Shown in pieces: positions 1 through 13,192 of a stretch of DNA of 64,000 bases. Where the stretch lies: contig NC_060974.1 in NCBI RefSeq assembly GCF_910589235.1, positions 825,501-889,500 of the forward strand, written 5' to 3'. The position numbers were made by a program, and so were the translations under genes. A model generated the notes under the pieces. It was not told the DNA's origin, searched no databases, and worked only from the letters and a program-made list of their open reading frames with translations. This DNA is from Vespa crabro. Lineage: Eukaryota > Arthropoda > Insecta > Hymenoptera > Vespidae. Position 1 is the first letter of the stretch. Every line of letters starts with the position of its first letter.

Positions 1-219
1 CTCGTTCAATTTCATTGATTTTGTATTCTAACGATGCAGAATAAAGAATATAACAAGAATATAACGTTTTTACTATGTTTAAATACGTGTTTTCATATGA
101 TAATTGTCGAAAAACGTAATCGACATACGCGAATTTCGGTATATGCGAAGATAAAATCGTGAAACCTTTAATAATACTTGTGCCACAGTTAGAAAAATGT
201 TACCATTCGATTCAGGACA

Positions 220-1901
220 TTGCACTTCATAAGATCAAATATCTATTTTATATTGGAATCAAAGTTTTTAACATTCTTACATATCGTTTATACGATTTTT
301 CGCTCATATACGCGTATCGTCGAAAAACAAAAAGTTGAAATCTCGTTCAAATTAATTGATTTTATATTCTATCGATGCAGAATAAAGAATATAACGTTTT
401 TACTGTGTTTAAATGCGCGTTTTCATATGATAATAGTCGAAAAAATAATCGACCTACGCGAATTCCGGTATATGCGAAGATAAAATCGTGAAATCTTTAA
501 TAATACTTGTGCCACAATTAGAATAATGTTACCAATCAATTCAGAATATTGCATTGCATAAGATCAAACATCTACTTTATATTGGAATCAAAGTTTTTAA
601 CATTCTTTCATCACGTATATACGATTTTTCGCTCATATACGAATATCGTCGAAAAACGAAAACTTGATATTTCGTTCAATTTCATTGATTTTATTTTCTA
701 TCGAAGCAGATTAAAGAATATAACAAGAATATAACGTTTTTACTTTGTTTAAATAAGCGTTTTCATATGATCATTGTCGAAAAACGTAATCGACATACGC
801 GAATTTCGGTATATGCGAAGATAAAATCGTGAAATCTTTAATAATACTTGTGCCACAGTTAGAAAAATGTTACCAATCGATTCAGAACATTGCATTTCAT
901 CAGATTTAACATCTATTTTATATTGGAATCAATGTATTTAACATTCTTTCATATCGTTTATACGATTTTTCGCTCATATACGCGTATCGTCGAAAAACAA
1001 AAATGTGAAATCTCGTTCAATTTCAATGATTTTATATTCTATCGAAGCAGAATAAAGAATATAACACGAATATAACGTTTTTACTTTGATTATATACGCG
1101 TTTTCATATGATAATAGTCGAAAAACCTAATCGACATATGCGAATTTCGGTATATGCGAAGATAAAATCGTGAAATCTTTAATAATACTTGTGCCACTGT
1201 TAGGAAAATGTTACCAATCGATTCAGAACATTGCATTTCATAAGATCAAACATCTATTTTATATTGGAATCAAAGTTTTTAACATTCTTTCATATCGTAT
1301 ATACGATTTTTCGCTCATATACGCGTATAGTCGAAAAACGAAAACTTGAAATCTCGTTCAATTTCAATGATTTTATATTCTATCGATGCAGAATAATGAA
1401 TATAACAATAATATAACGTTTTTACTACGTTTAAATACGCGTTTTCATATGATAATTTTCGAAAAACGTAATCGTCATACGCAAATTTCGGTATATGCGA
1501 AGATAAAATCTTGAAATCTTTAATAATATTTGTGCCACGGTTAGGAAAATGTTACCAATCGATTCAGAACATTGAATTTCATGAGATCAAACATCTATTT
1601 TATATTGGAATCAAAGTTCTTAACATTCTTTCATATCGTATATATGATTTTTCGCTCATATACGCGTATCGTCGAAAAGCTAAAAGTTGAAATCTCGTTC
1701 AATTTCATTGATTCTATATTCCATCGATGCAGAATAAATAATATAACGTTTTTACTGTGTTTAGATACGCGTTTTCATATGATAATTGTCGAAAAACGTA
1801 ATCGTCATACGCGAATTTCGGTATATGCGAAGATAAAATCGTGAAAGCTTTAATAATACTTGTGCCACAGTTAGAAAAATGTTACCATTCGATTCAGGAC
1901 A
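220..1901 (+). repeat. Satellite higher-order repeat, copy 1 (five monomers, 1,682 bp)
   Basis: Five monomers of 329, 341, 341, 341 and 330 bp start at 220, 549, 890, 1231 and 1572. The first monomer is diagnostic: it has TTCAGGACATTGCACTTC and AATATC where other monomers have TTCAGAACATTGCATTTC and ACATC. The same ordered set of variants recurs from 1902, 5286 and 10,662, so the unit of recent amplification is the pentamer and not the single monomer. Confidence 0.9.
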
Positions 1902-3582
1902 TTGCACTTCATAAGATCAAATATCTATTTTATATTGGAATCAAAGTTTTTAACATTCTTACATATCGTTTATACGATTTTTCGCTCATATACGCGTATC
2001 GTCGAAAAACAAAAAGTTGAAATCTCGTTCAAATTAATTGATTTTATATTCTATCGATGCAGAATAAAGAATATAACGTTTTTACTATGTTTAAATGCGC
2101 GTTTTCATATGAAAATAGTCGAAAAAATAATCGACCTACGCGAATTCCGGTATATGCGAAGATAAAATCGTGAAATCTTTAATAATACTTGTGCCACAAT
2201 TAGAATAATGTTACCAATCAATTCAGAATATTGCATTGCATAAGATCAAACATCTACTTTATATTGGAATCAAAGTTTTTAACATTCTTTCATCACGTAT
2301 ATACGATTTTTCGCTCATATACGAATATCGTCGAAAAACGAAAACTTGATATTTCGTTCAATTTCATTGATTTTATTTTCTATCGAAGCAGATTAAAGAA
2401 TATAACAAGAATATAACGTTTTTACTTTGTTTAAATAAGCGTTTTCATATGATAATAGTAGAAAAACCTAATCGACATATGCGAATTTCGGTATATGCGA
2501 AGATAAAATCGTGAAATCTTTAATAATACTTGTGCCACAGTTAGAAAAATGTTACCAATCGATTCAGAACATTGCAATTCATAAGATCAAACATTTAGTT
2601 TATATTGGAATCAAAGTTTTTATCATTCTTTCATATCGTATATACGATTTTTCGCTCATATACGCGTAGCGTCGAAAAACGAAAAGTTGAAATCTCGTTC
2701 AATTTCATTGATTTTATATTCTATCGAAGCAGAATAAAGAATATAACACGAATATAACGTTTTTACTTTGATTATATACGCGTTTTCATATGATAATAGT
2801 CGAAAAACCTAATCGACATATGCGAATTTCGGTATATGCGAAGATAAAATCGTGAAATCTTTAATAATACTTGTGCCACTGTTAGGAAAATGTTACCAAT
2901 CGATTCAGAACATTGCATTTCATAAGATCAAACATCTATTTTATATTGGAATCAAAGTTTTTAACATTCTTTCATATCGTATATACGATTTTTCGCTCAT
3001 ATACGCGTATAGTCGAAAAACGAAAACTTGAAATCTCGTTCAATTTCAATGATTTTATATTCTATCGATGCAGAATAATGAATATAACAATAATATAACG
3101 TTTTTACTACGTTTAAATACGCGTTTTCATATGATAATTTTCGAAAAACGTAATCGTCATACGCAAATTTCGGTATATGCTAAGATAAAATCTTGAAATC
3201 TTTAATAATATTTGTGCCACGGTTAGGAAAATGTTACCAATCGATTCAGAACATTGAATTTCATGAGATCAAACATCTATTTTATATTGGAATCAAAGTT
3301 CTTAACATTCTTTCATATCGTATATATGATTTTTCGCTCATATACGCGTATCGTCGAAAAGCGAAAAGTTGAAATCTCGTTCAATTTCATTGATTCTATA
3401 TTCCATCGATGCAGAATAAATAATATAACGTTTTTACTGTGTTTAGATACGCGTTTTCATATGATAATTGTCGAAAAAATAATCGACCTACGCGAATTCC
3501 GGTATATGCGAAGATAAAATCGTGAAATCTTTAATAATACTTGTGCCACAATTAGAATAATGTTACCAATCAATTCAGAATA
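1902..3582 (+). repeat. Satellite higher-order repeat, copy 2
   Basis: Monomers start at 1902, 2231, 2572, 2913 and 3254, in the same variant order as the copy at 220 and directly adjacent to it. The third monomer (2572) differs from its counterpart at 890: it has TTGCAATTCATAAG and TTTAGTTTATATTGG, so one position in the pentamer was replaced, probably by gene conversion. The last monomer is 329 bp and carries the GAAAAAATAATCGACC variant instead of GAAAAACGTAATCG, joining two variant types. Confidence 0.85.
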
Positions 3583-5285
3583 TTGCATTTCATAAGATCA
3601 AACATCTACTTTATATTGGAATCAAAGTTTTTAACATTCTTTCATCACGTATATACGATTTTTCGCTCATATACGAATATCGTCGAAAAACGAAAACTTG
3701 ATATTTCGTTCAATTTCATTGATTTTATTTTCTATTGAAGCAGATTAAAGAATATAACAAGAATATAACGTTTTTACTTTGTTTATATACGCGTTTTCAT
3801 ATGATAATAGTAGAAAAACCTAATCGACATATGCGAATTTCGGTATATGCGAAGATAAAATCGTGAAATCTTTAATAATACTTGTGCCACTGTTAGGAAA
3901 ATGTTACCAATCGATTCAGAACATTGCATTTCATAAGATCAAACATCTATTTTATATTGGAATCAAAGTTTTTAACATTCTTTCATATCGTATATACGAT
4001 TTTTCGCTCATATACGCGTATCGTCGAAAAACGAAAACTTGAAATCTCGTTCAATTTTATTGATTTTATATTCTATCGATGCAGAATAACGAATATAACA
4101 AGAATATAAAGTTTTTACTTTGATTAAATAAGCGTTTTCATATGATCATTGTCGAAAAACGTAATCGACATACGCGTATTTCGGTATATGCGAAGATTAA
4201 TCGTGAAATCTTTAATAATACTTGTGCCACAGTTAGAAAAATGTTACCAATCGATTCAGAACATTGCATTTCATAAGATCAAACATCTATTTTATAATGG
4301 AATCAAAGTTTTTAAAATTCTTTCATTTGGTATATACGATTTTTCGCTCTTATACGCGAAAGGTCGAAAAACGAATACCTGAAATCTCGTTCAATTTCAT
4401 TGATTTTATATTCTAACGATGCAGAATAAAGAATATAACAAGAATATAACGTTTTTACTATGTTTAAATGCGCGTTTTCATATGATAATAGTCGAAAAAA
4501 TAATCGACCTACGCGAATTTCGGTATATGCGAAGATAAAATCGTGAAATCTTTAATAATACTTGTGCCACAGTTAGAAAAATGTTACCAATCGATTCAGA
4601 ACATTGCATTTCATAAGATCAAACATCTATTTTATATTGGAATCAAAGTTTTTAACATTCTTTCATAACGTATATACGATTTTTCGCTCATATACGCGTA
4701 TCGTCGAAAAACGAAAACTTGAAATCTCCTTCAATTTCATTGATTTTATATTCTATCGATGCAGAATAAAGAATATAACAAGAATATGACGTTTTTACTA
4801 TGATTAAATACGCGTTTTCATATGATAATAGTCGAAAAACGTAATCGTCATACGCAAATTTCGGTATATGCGAAGATAAAATCTTGAAATCTTTAATAAT
4901 ATTTGTGCCACGGTTAGGAAAATGTTACCAATCGATTCAGAACATTGAATTTCATAAGATCTAACATCTATTTTATATTGGAATCAATGTATTTAACATT
5001 CAGTCATATCGTATATACTATTTTTCGCACATATAGGCGTATCGTCGAAGAACGAAAACTTGAAATCTCGTTCAATTTCATTGATTTTATATTCTAACGA
5101 TGCAGAATAAAGAATATAACAAGAATATAACGTTTTTACTATGTTTAAATACGTGTTTTCATATGATAATTGTCGAAAAACGTAATCGACATACGCGAAT
5201 TTCGGTATATGCGAAGATAAAATCGTGAAACCTTTAATAATACTTGTGCCACAGTTAGAAAAATGTTACCATTCGATTCAGGACA
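3583..5285 (+). repeat. Five satellite monomers outside the pentamer order
   Basis: Monomers start at 3583, 3924, 4264, 4604 and 4945 with spacing of 340-341 bp, so nearly all are the long form. The diagnostic first monomer of the pentamer is absent. The block sits between two pentamers and ends where the next diagnostic monomer starts at 5286. Confidence 0.8.
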
Positions 5286-6967
5286 TTGCACTTCATAAGA
5301 TCAAATATCTATTTTATATTGGAATCAAAGTTTTTAACATTCTTACATATCGTTTATACGATTTTTCGCTCATATACGCGTATCGTCGAAAAACAAAAAG
5401 TTGAAATCTCGTTCAAATTAATTGATTTTATATTCTATCGATGCAGAATAAAGAATATAACGTTTTTACTATGTTTAAATGCGCGTTTTCATATGATAAT
5501 AGTCGAAAAAATAATCGACCTACGCGAATTCCGGTATATGCGAAGATAAAATCGTGAAATCTTTAATAATACTTGTGCCACAATTAGAATAATGTTACCA
5601 ATCAATTCAGAATATTGCATTGCATAAGATCAAACATCTACTTTATATTGGAATCAAAGTTTTTAACATTCTTTCATCACGTATATACGATTTTTCGCTC
5701 ATATACGAATATCGTCGAAAAACGAAAACTTGATATTTCGTTCAATTTCATTGATTTTATTTTCTATCGAAGCAGATTAAAGAATGTAACAAGAATATAA
5801 CGTTTTTACTTTGTTTAAATAAGCGTTTTCATATGATCATTGTCGAAAAACGTAATCGACATACGCGAATTTCGGTATATGCGAAGATAAAATCGTGAAA
5901 TCTTTAATAATACTTGTGCCACAGTTAGAAAAATGTTACCAATCGATTCAGAACATTGCATTTCATCAGATTTAACATCTATTTTATATTGGAATCAATG
6001 TATTTAACATTCTTTCATATCGTTTATACGATTTTTCGCTCATATACGCGTATCGTCGAAAAACAAAAATGTGAAATCTCGTTCAATTTCAATGATTTTA
6101 TATTCTATCGAAGCAGAATAAAGAATATAACACGAATATAACGTTTTTACTTTGATTATATACGCGTTTTCATATGATAATAGTCGAAAAACCTAATGGA
6201 CATATGCGAATTTCGGTATATGCGAAGATAAAATCGTGAAATCTTTAATAATACTTGTGCCACTGTTAGGAAAATGTTACCAATCGATTCAGAACATTGC
6301 ATTTCATAAGATCAAACATCTATTTTATATTGGAATCAAAGTTCTTAACATTCTTTCATATCGTATATATGATTTTTCGCTCATATACGCGTATCGTCGA
6401 AAAGCGAAAAGTTGAAATCTCGTTCAATTTCATTGATTCTATATTCCATCGATGCAGAATAAATAATATAACGTTTTTACTGTGTTTAGATACGCGTATT
6501 CATATGATAATTGTCGAAAAACGTAATCGTCATACGCGAATTTCGGTATATGCGAAGATGAAATCGTGAAATCTTTAATAATAATTGTGGCACAGTTTGC
6601 AAAATGTTACCAATCGATTCAGAACATTGCACTTCATCAGATCAAACATCTATTTTATATTGTAATCAAAGTTTTTAACATTCAGTCATATCGTATATAC
6701 TATTTTTCGCACATATTGGCGTATCGTCGAAGAACGAAAACTTGAAATCTCGTTCAATTTCATTGATTTTATATTCTAACGATGCAGAATAAAGAATATA
6801 ACAAGAATATAACGTTTTTACTATGTTTAAATACGTGTTTTCATATGATAATTGTCGAAAAACGTAATCGACATACGCGAATTTCGGTATATGCGAAGAT
6901 AAAATCGTGAAACCTTTAATAATACTTGTGCCACAGTTAGAAAAATGTTACCATTCGATTCAGGACA
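5286..6967 (+). repeat. Satellite higher-order repeat, copy 3
   Basis: Monomers start at 5286, 5615, 5956, 6297 and 6627, again totalling 1,682 bp and again led by the TTCAGGACATTGCACTTC monomer. Its fourth monomer matches a late position of the first pentamer, so the internal order is shifted after position three. Another diagnostic monomer at 6968 begins a fifth pentamer that is broken off after one monomer. Confidence 0.85.
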
Positions 6968-7464
6968 TTGCACTTCATAAGATCAAATATCTATTTTATA
7001 TTGGAATCAAAGTTTTTAACATTCTTACATATCGTTTATACGATTTTTCGCTCATATACGCGTATCGTCGAAAAACAAAAAGTTGAAATCTCGTTCAAAT
7101 TAATTGATTTTATATTCTATCGATGCAGAATAAAGAATATAACGTTTTTACTATGTTTAAATGCGCGTTTTCATATGATAATAGTCGAAAAAATAATCGA
7201 CCTACGCGAATTCCGGTATATGCGAAGATAAAATCGTGAAATCTTTAATAATACTTGTGCCACAATTAGAATAATGTTACCAATCAATTCAGAATATTGC
7301 ATTTCATAAGATCAAACATCTACTTTATATTGGAATCAAAGTTTTTAACATTCTTTCATATCGTATATATGATTTTTCGCTCATATACGTGTATCGTCGA
7401 AAAGCGAAAAGTTGAAATCTCGTTCAATTTCATTGATTCTATATTCCATCGATGCAGACTAAAT

Positions 7465-10121
7465 AATATAACAAGAATATAACGTTTTTACTCTATGTAA
7501 ATACGCGTTTTCATAGGATAATTGTCGAAAAACGTAATCGACATACGCGAATTTCGGTATATGCGAAGATAAATCGTGTAATCTTTAATAATACATGTGC
7601 CACATTTTGAAAAATGTTACCAATCGATTGAGAAAATTGCATTTCATAAGATCAAACATGTATTTTATATTGGAATCAAAGTTTTTAATATTGTTTCATA
7701 TCGTATATACGATTTTTCGCTCATATACGCGTATCGTCCAAAGACGAAAAGTTGAAATCTCGTTCAATTTCATTGATTGTATATTCTATCGATAGAGAAT
7801 GAAGAATATAACAATAATATAACGTTTTTACTATGTTTAAATACGGGTTTTCATATGATAATTGTTGGAAAAACTAATCGACATACGCGAATTTCGGTAT
7901 ATGCGAAGATAAAATCGTAAAATCTTTAATAATACTTGTGCCACATTTTGAAAAATGTTACCAATCGATTCAGAAAATTGCATTTCATAAGATCAGACAT
8001 CTCCTTTATATTGGAATCAAAGTTTATAACATTGTTTCATATCGTATATACGATTTTTCGCACATATACGCGTATCGTCGTAAAACGAAAAGTTGAAATC
8101 TCGTTCATTTACATTGATTTTATATTCTATCGACGCAGAATAAAGAATATAACATGAATATAACGTTTTTACTATGATTAAATACGCGTCTTCATATGAT
8201 AATTGTCGAAAAACGTAATCGACATAGGTGAATATCGGTATATGCGAAGATAAAATCGGGAAAGCTTTAATAATACTTGTGCCACAGTTAGAAATATGTT
8301 ACCAATCGATTCAGAACATATAATTTCATAAGATCAAATATCTATTTTATATTGGAATCAAAGTTTTTAACATTCTTTCATATCGTATATAAGATTTTTC
8401 GCTCATATACGCGTATCGTCGAAAAACGAAAAGTTGAAATCTCGTTCAATTTCATTGATTTTATATTCTATCGACGCACAATAAAGAATATAACGTTTTT
8501 ACTATGTTTAAATACGCGTTTTCATATGATAATTGTCGAAAAACCTAATCGACATACGCGAATTTCGGTATTTGCGAAGATAAAATCGTGAAATCTTTAA
8601 TAATTCTTGTGCCACAGTTAGAAAAATGTTACCAATCGATTCTGAACATTGCATTTCATAAGATCAAACATCAATGTTACATTGGAATAAAAGTTTTTAA
8701 CATTCTTTCATATCGTATATACGATTTTTCGCTCATATTCGCGTATCGTCGGAAAACGAAAACTTGAAATCTCGTTCAATTTCATTGATTTTTTATTCTA
8801 TCGATGCAGAATAAAGAATATAACAAGAATATAACGTTTTTACTATGTTTAAATACGCGTTTTCATTAGATAATTGTCGAAAAACGAAATCGACATACGC
8901 GAATTTCGGTATATGGGAAGATAAAATCGTGAAATCTTAAATAATTCTTGTGCCATAGTTAGAAAAATGCTACCCATCGATTCAGAACATTGCATTTCAT
9001 CAGATCAAACTTCTATTTTATATTGGAATCAAAGTTTTTAACATTCTTTCATATCGTATATACGATTTTTCGCTCATATACGCGTATCGTCGAAAAACGA
9101 ATACTTGAAATCTCATTCAATTTCATTGATTTTTTATTCTATCGATGAAGAATAAAGAATATAACAAGAATATAACGTTTTTACTATGTTTAAATACGCG
9201 TTTTCATATGATAATTGTCGAAAAACGTAATCGACATACGCGAATTTCGGTATATGCGAAGATGAAATCGTGAAATCTTTAATAATACTTGTTCCACAGT
9301 TAGAAAAATGTTACCAATCGATTCAGAACATTGCAATTCATAAGATCAAACATTTCGTTTATATTGGAATCAAAGTTTTTATCATTCTTTCATATCGTAT
9401 ATAAGATTTTTCGCTCATATACGCGTAGCGTCGAAAAACGAAAAGTTGAAATCTCGTTCAATTTCATTGATTTTATATTCTATCGATGCACAATAACGAA
9501 TATAACGTGTTTACTATGTTTAAATACGCGTTTTCAATTGATAATTGTCGAAAAACATAATTGACATATGCGAATATCGGTATATGCGAAGATGAAATCG
9601 TGAAATCTTTAATAATACTTGTGCCACAGTTATAAAAATGTTTCCAATCGATTCTGAACATTGCATTTCATAAGATCAAACATCTATGTTATATTGGAAC
9701 CAAAGTTTTTAACATTCTTTCATATCGTATATACGATTTTTCGCTCATATATGCGTATCGTCGAAAAACGAAAAGTTGAAATCTCGTTCAATTTCATTGA
9801 TTTTATATTCAATCGATGCACAATAAAGAATATAAAGTTTTTACTATGTTTATATACGCGTTTTCATAAGATAATTGTCGAAAAACTTAATCGACATACG
9901 CGAATTTCGGTATATGCGAAGATAAAATCGTGAAAACTTTAATAATACTTGTGCCACAGTTAGAAAAATGTTACCAATCGATTCAGAACATATCATTTCA
10001 TAAGATAAAACATCTATTTTATATTGGAATCAAAGTTTTTAACATTCTTTCATATCGTATATACGATTTTTCGCTCATATACGCGTATCGTCGAAAAACG
10101 AAAAGTTGAAATCTCGTTCAA
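7465..10121 (+). repeat. Large satellite duplication, left copy (about 2.66 kb)
   Basis: This stretch matches 13,193-15,849 almost base for base at a constant offset of 5,728 bp, equal to 17 monomers. Private variants are shared in register, for example TTTTTACTCTATGTAAATACG near 7,486 and 13,214, ATCGTCCAAAGACG near 7,733 and 13,461, CTCCTTTATATTGG, and CATCAATGTTACATTGG. A few single-base differences remain, such as ATTCTTG against ATACTTG near 8,604 and 14,332. The match starts at AATATAACAAGAATATAACG and ends about where TTTCATTGATTCTATATTCC replaces TTCCATTGATTTTATATTC. Confidence 0.92.
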
Positions 10122-10661
10122 TTTCATTGATTCTATATTCCATCGATGCAGAATAAATAATATAACGTTTTTACTGTGTTTAGATACGCGTTTTCATATG
10201 ATAATTGTCGAAAAACGTAATCGTCATACGGGAATTTCGGTATATGCGAAGATGAAATCGTGAAATCTTTAATAATAATTGTGGCACAGTTTGCAAAATG
10301 TTACCAATCGATTCAGAACATTGCACTTCATCAGATCAAACATCTATTTTATATTGTAATCAAAGTTTTTAACATTCAGTCATATCGTATATACTATTTT
10401 TCGCACATATAGGCGTATCGTCGAAGAACGAAAACTTGAAATCTCGTTCAATTTCATTGATTTTATATTCTAACGATGCAGAATAAAGAATATAACAAGA
10501 ATATAACGTTTTTACTATGTTTAAATACGTGTTTTCATATGATAATTGTCGAAAAACGTAATCGACATACGCGAATTTCGGTATATGCGAAGATAAAATC
10601 GTGAAACCTTTAATAATACTTGTGCCACAGTTAGAAAAATGTTACCATTCGATTCAGGACA

Positions 10662-12343
10662 TTGCACTTCATAAGATCAAATATCTATTTTATATTTGAA
10701 TCAAAGTTTTTAACATTCTTACATATCGTTTATACGATTTTTCGCTCATATACGCGTATCGTCGAAAAACAAAAAGTTGAAATCTCGTTCAAATTAATTG
10801 ATTTTATATTCTATCGATGCAGAATAAAGAATATAACGTTTTTACTATGTTTAAATGCGCGTTTTCATATGATAATAGTCGAAAAAATAATCGACCTACG
10901 CGAATTCCGGTATATGCGAAGATAAAATCGTGAAATCTTTAATAATACTTGTGCCACAATTAGAATAATGTTACCAATCAATTCAGAATATTGCATTTCA
11001 TAAGATCAAACATCTACTTTATATTGGAATCAAAGTTTTTAACATTCTTTCATCACGTATATACGATTTTTCGCTCATATACGAATATCGTCGAAAAACG
11101 AAAACTTGATATTTCGTTCAATTTCATTGATTTTATTTTCTATCGAAGCAGATTAAAGAATATAACAAGAATATAACGTTTTTACTTTGTTTAAATAAGC
11201 GTTTTCATATGATCATTGTCGAAAAACGTAATCGACATACGCGAATTTCGGTATATGCGAAGATAAAATCGTGAAATCTTTAATAATACTTGTGCCACAG
11301 TTAGAAAAATGTTACCAATCGATTCAGAACATTGCATTTCATCAGATTTAACATCTATTTTATATTGGAATCAATGTATTTAACATTCTTTCATATCGTT
11401 TATACGATTTTTCGCTCATATACGCGTATCGTCGAAAAACAAAAATGTGAAATCTCGTTCAATTTCATTGATTTTATATTCTATCGAAGCAGAATAAAGA
11501 ATATAACACGAATATAACGTTTTTACTTTGTTTATATACGCGTTTTCATATGATAATAGTAGAAAAACCTAATCGACATATGCGAATTTCGGTATATGCG
11601 AAGATAAAATCGTGAAATCTTTAATAATACTTGTGCCACTGTTAGGAAAATGTTACCAATCGATTCAGAACATTGCATTTCATAAGATCAAACATCTATT
11701 TTATATTGGAATCAAAGTTTTTAACATTCTTTCATATCGTATATACGATTTTTCGCTCATATACGCGTATAGTCGAAAAACGAAAACTTGAAATCTCGTT
11801 CAATTTCAATGATTTTATATTCTATCGATGCAGAATAATGAATATAACAATAATATAACGTTTTTACTACGTTTAAATACGCGTTTTCATATGATAATTT
11901 TCGAAAAACGTAATCGTCATACGCAAATTTCGGTATATGCGAAGATAAAATCTTGAAATCTTTAATAATATTTGTGCCACGGTTAGGAAAATGTTACCAA
12001 TCGATTCAGAACATTGAATTTCATGAGATCAAACATCTATTTTATATTGGAATCAAAGTTCTTAACATTCTTTCATATCGTATATATGATTTTTCGCTCA
12101 TATACGTGTATCGTCGAAAAGCGAAAAGTTGAAATCTCGTTCAATTTCATTGATTCTATATTCCATCGATGCAGACTAAATAATATAACGTTTTTACTGT
12201 GATTAGATACGCGTTTTCATATGATAATTGTCGAAAAACGTAATCGTCATACGCGAATTTCGGTATATGCGAAGATGAAATCGTGAAATCTTTAATAATA
12301 ATTGTGGCACAGTTTGAAAAATGTTACCAATCTATTCAGAACA
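10662..12343 (+). repeat. Satellite higher-order repeat, copy 4
   Basis: Monomers start at 10,662, 10,991, 11,332, 11,673 and 12,014 with lengths 329, 341, 341, 341 and 330. The variant order is the same as in the copy at 220. It lies between the two near-identical blocks at 7,465-10,121 and 13,193-15,849, so the pentamer family and the younger large duplication are interleaved. Confidence 0.88.
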
Positions 12344-13192
12344 TTGCACTTCATCAGATCAAACAACTATTTTATATTGGTATCAAAGTTTTTAACATTC
12401 TTTCATATCGTATATACGATTTTTCGCGCATATACGCGTATCGTCGAAATACGAAAAGTTGAAATCTCGTTCAAATTCATTGATTTTATATTCTATCAAT
12501 GCAGAATAAAGAATATAACAAGAATATGACGTTTTTACTATGATTAAATACGCGTTTTCATATGATAATTGTCGAAAAACGTAATCGACATACGCAAATT
12601 TCGGTATATGCGAAGATAAAATCGTGAAATCTTTAATAATATTTGTGCCACAGTTAGGAAAATGTTACCCATCGATTCAGAACATTGCATTTCATCAGAT
12701 CTAACATCTATTTTATATTGGAATCAATGTATTTAACATTCTTTCATATCGTTTATACGATTTTTCGCTCATATACGCATATCGTCGAAAAACAAAAACG
12801 TGAAATCTCGTTCAATTTCATTGATTTTATATTCTATCGAAGCAGAATAAAGAATATAACACGAATATAACGTTTTTACTTTGTTTAAATACGCGTTTTC
12901 ATATGATAATTGTCGAAAAATGTAATCTACATACGCGAATTTCGGTATATGCGAAGATAAAATCGTGAATCTTTAATAATACTTGGGCCACAGTTAGAAA
13001 AATGTTACCAATCGATTCAGAACATTGCATTTCATAAGATCAAACATCTATTTTATATTGGAATCGAAGTTTTTAACATCCTTTCATATCGTATATACGA
13101 TTTTTCGCTCATATACGCGTATCGTCGAAAAACGAAAACTTGAAATCTCGTTCAATTTCATTGATTTTATATTCTATCGATGCAGAATAAAG

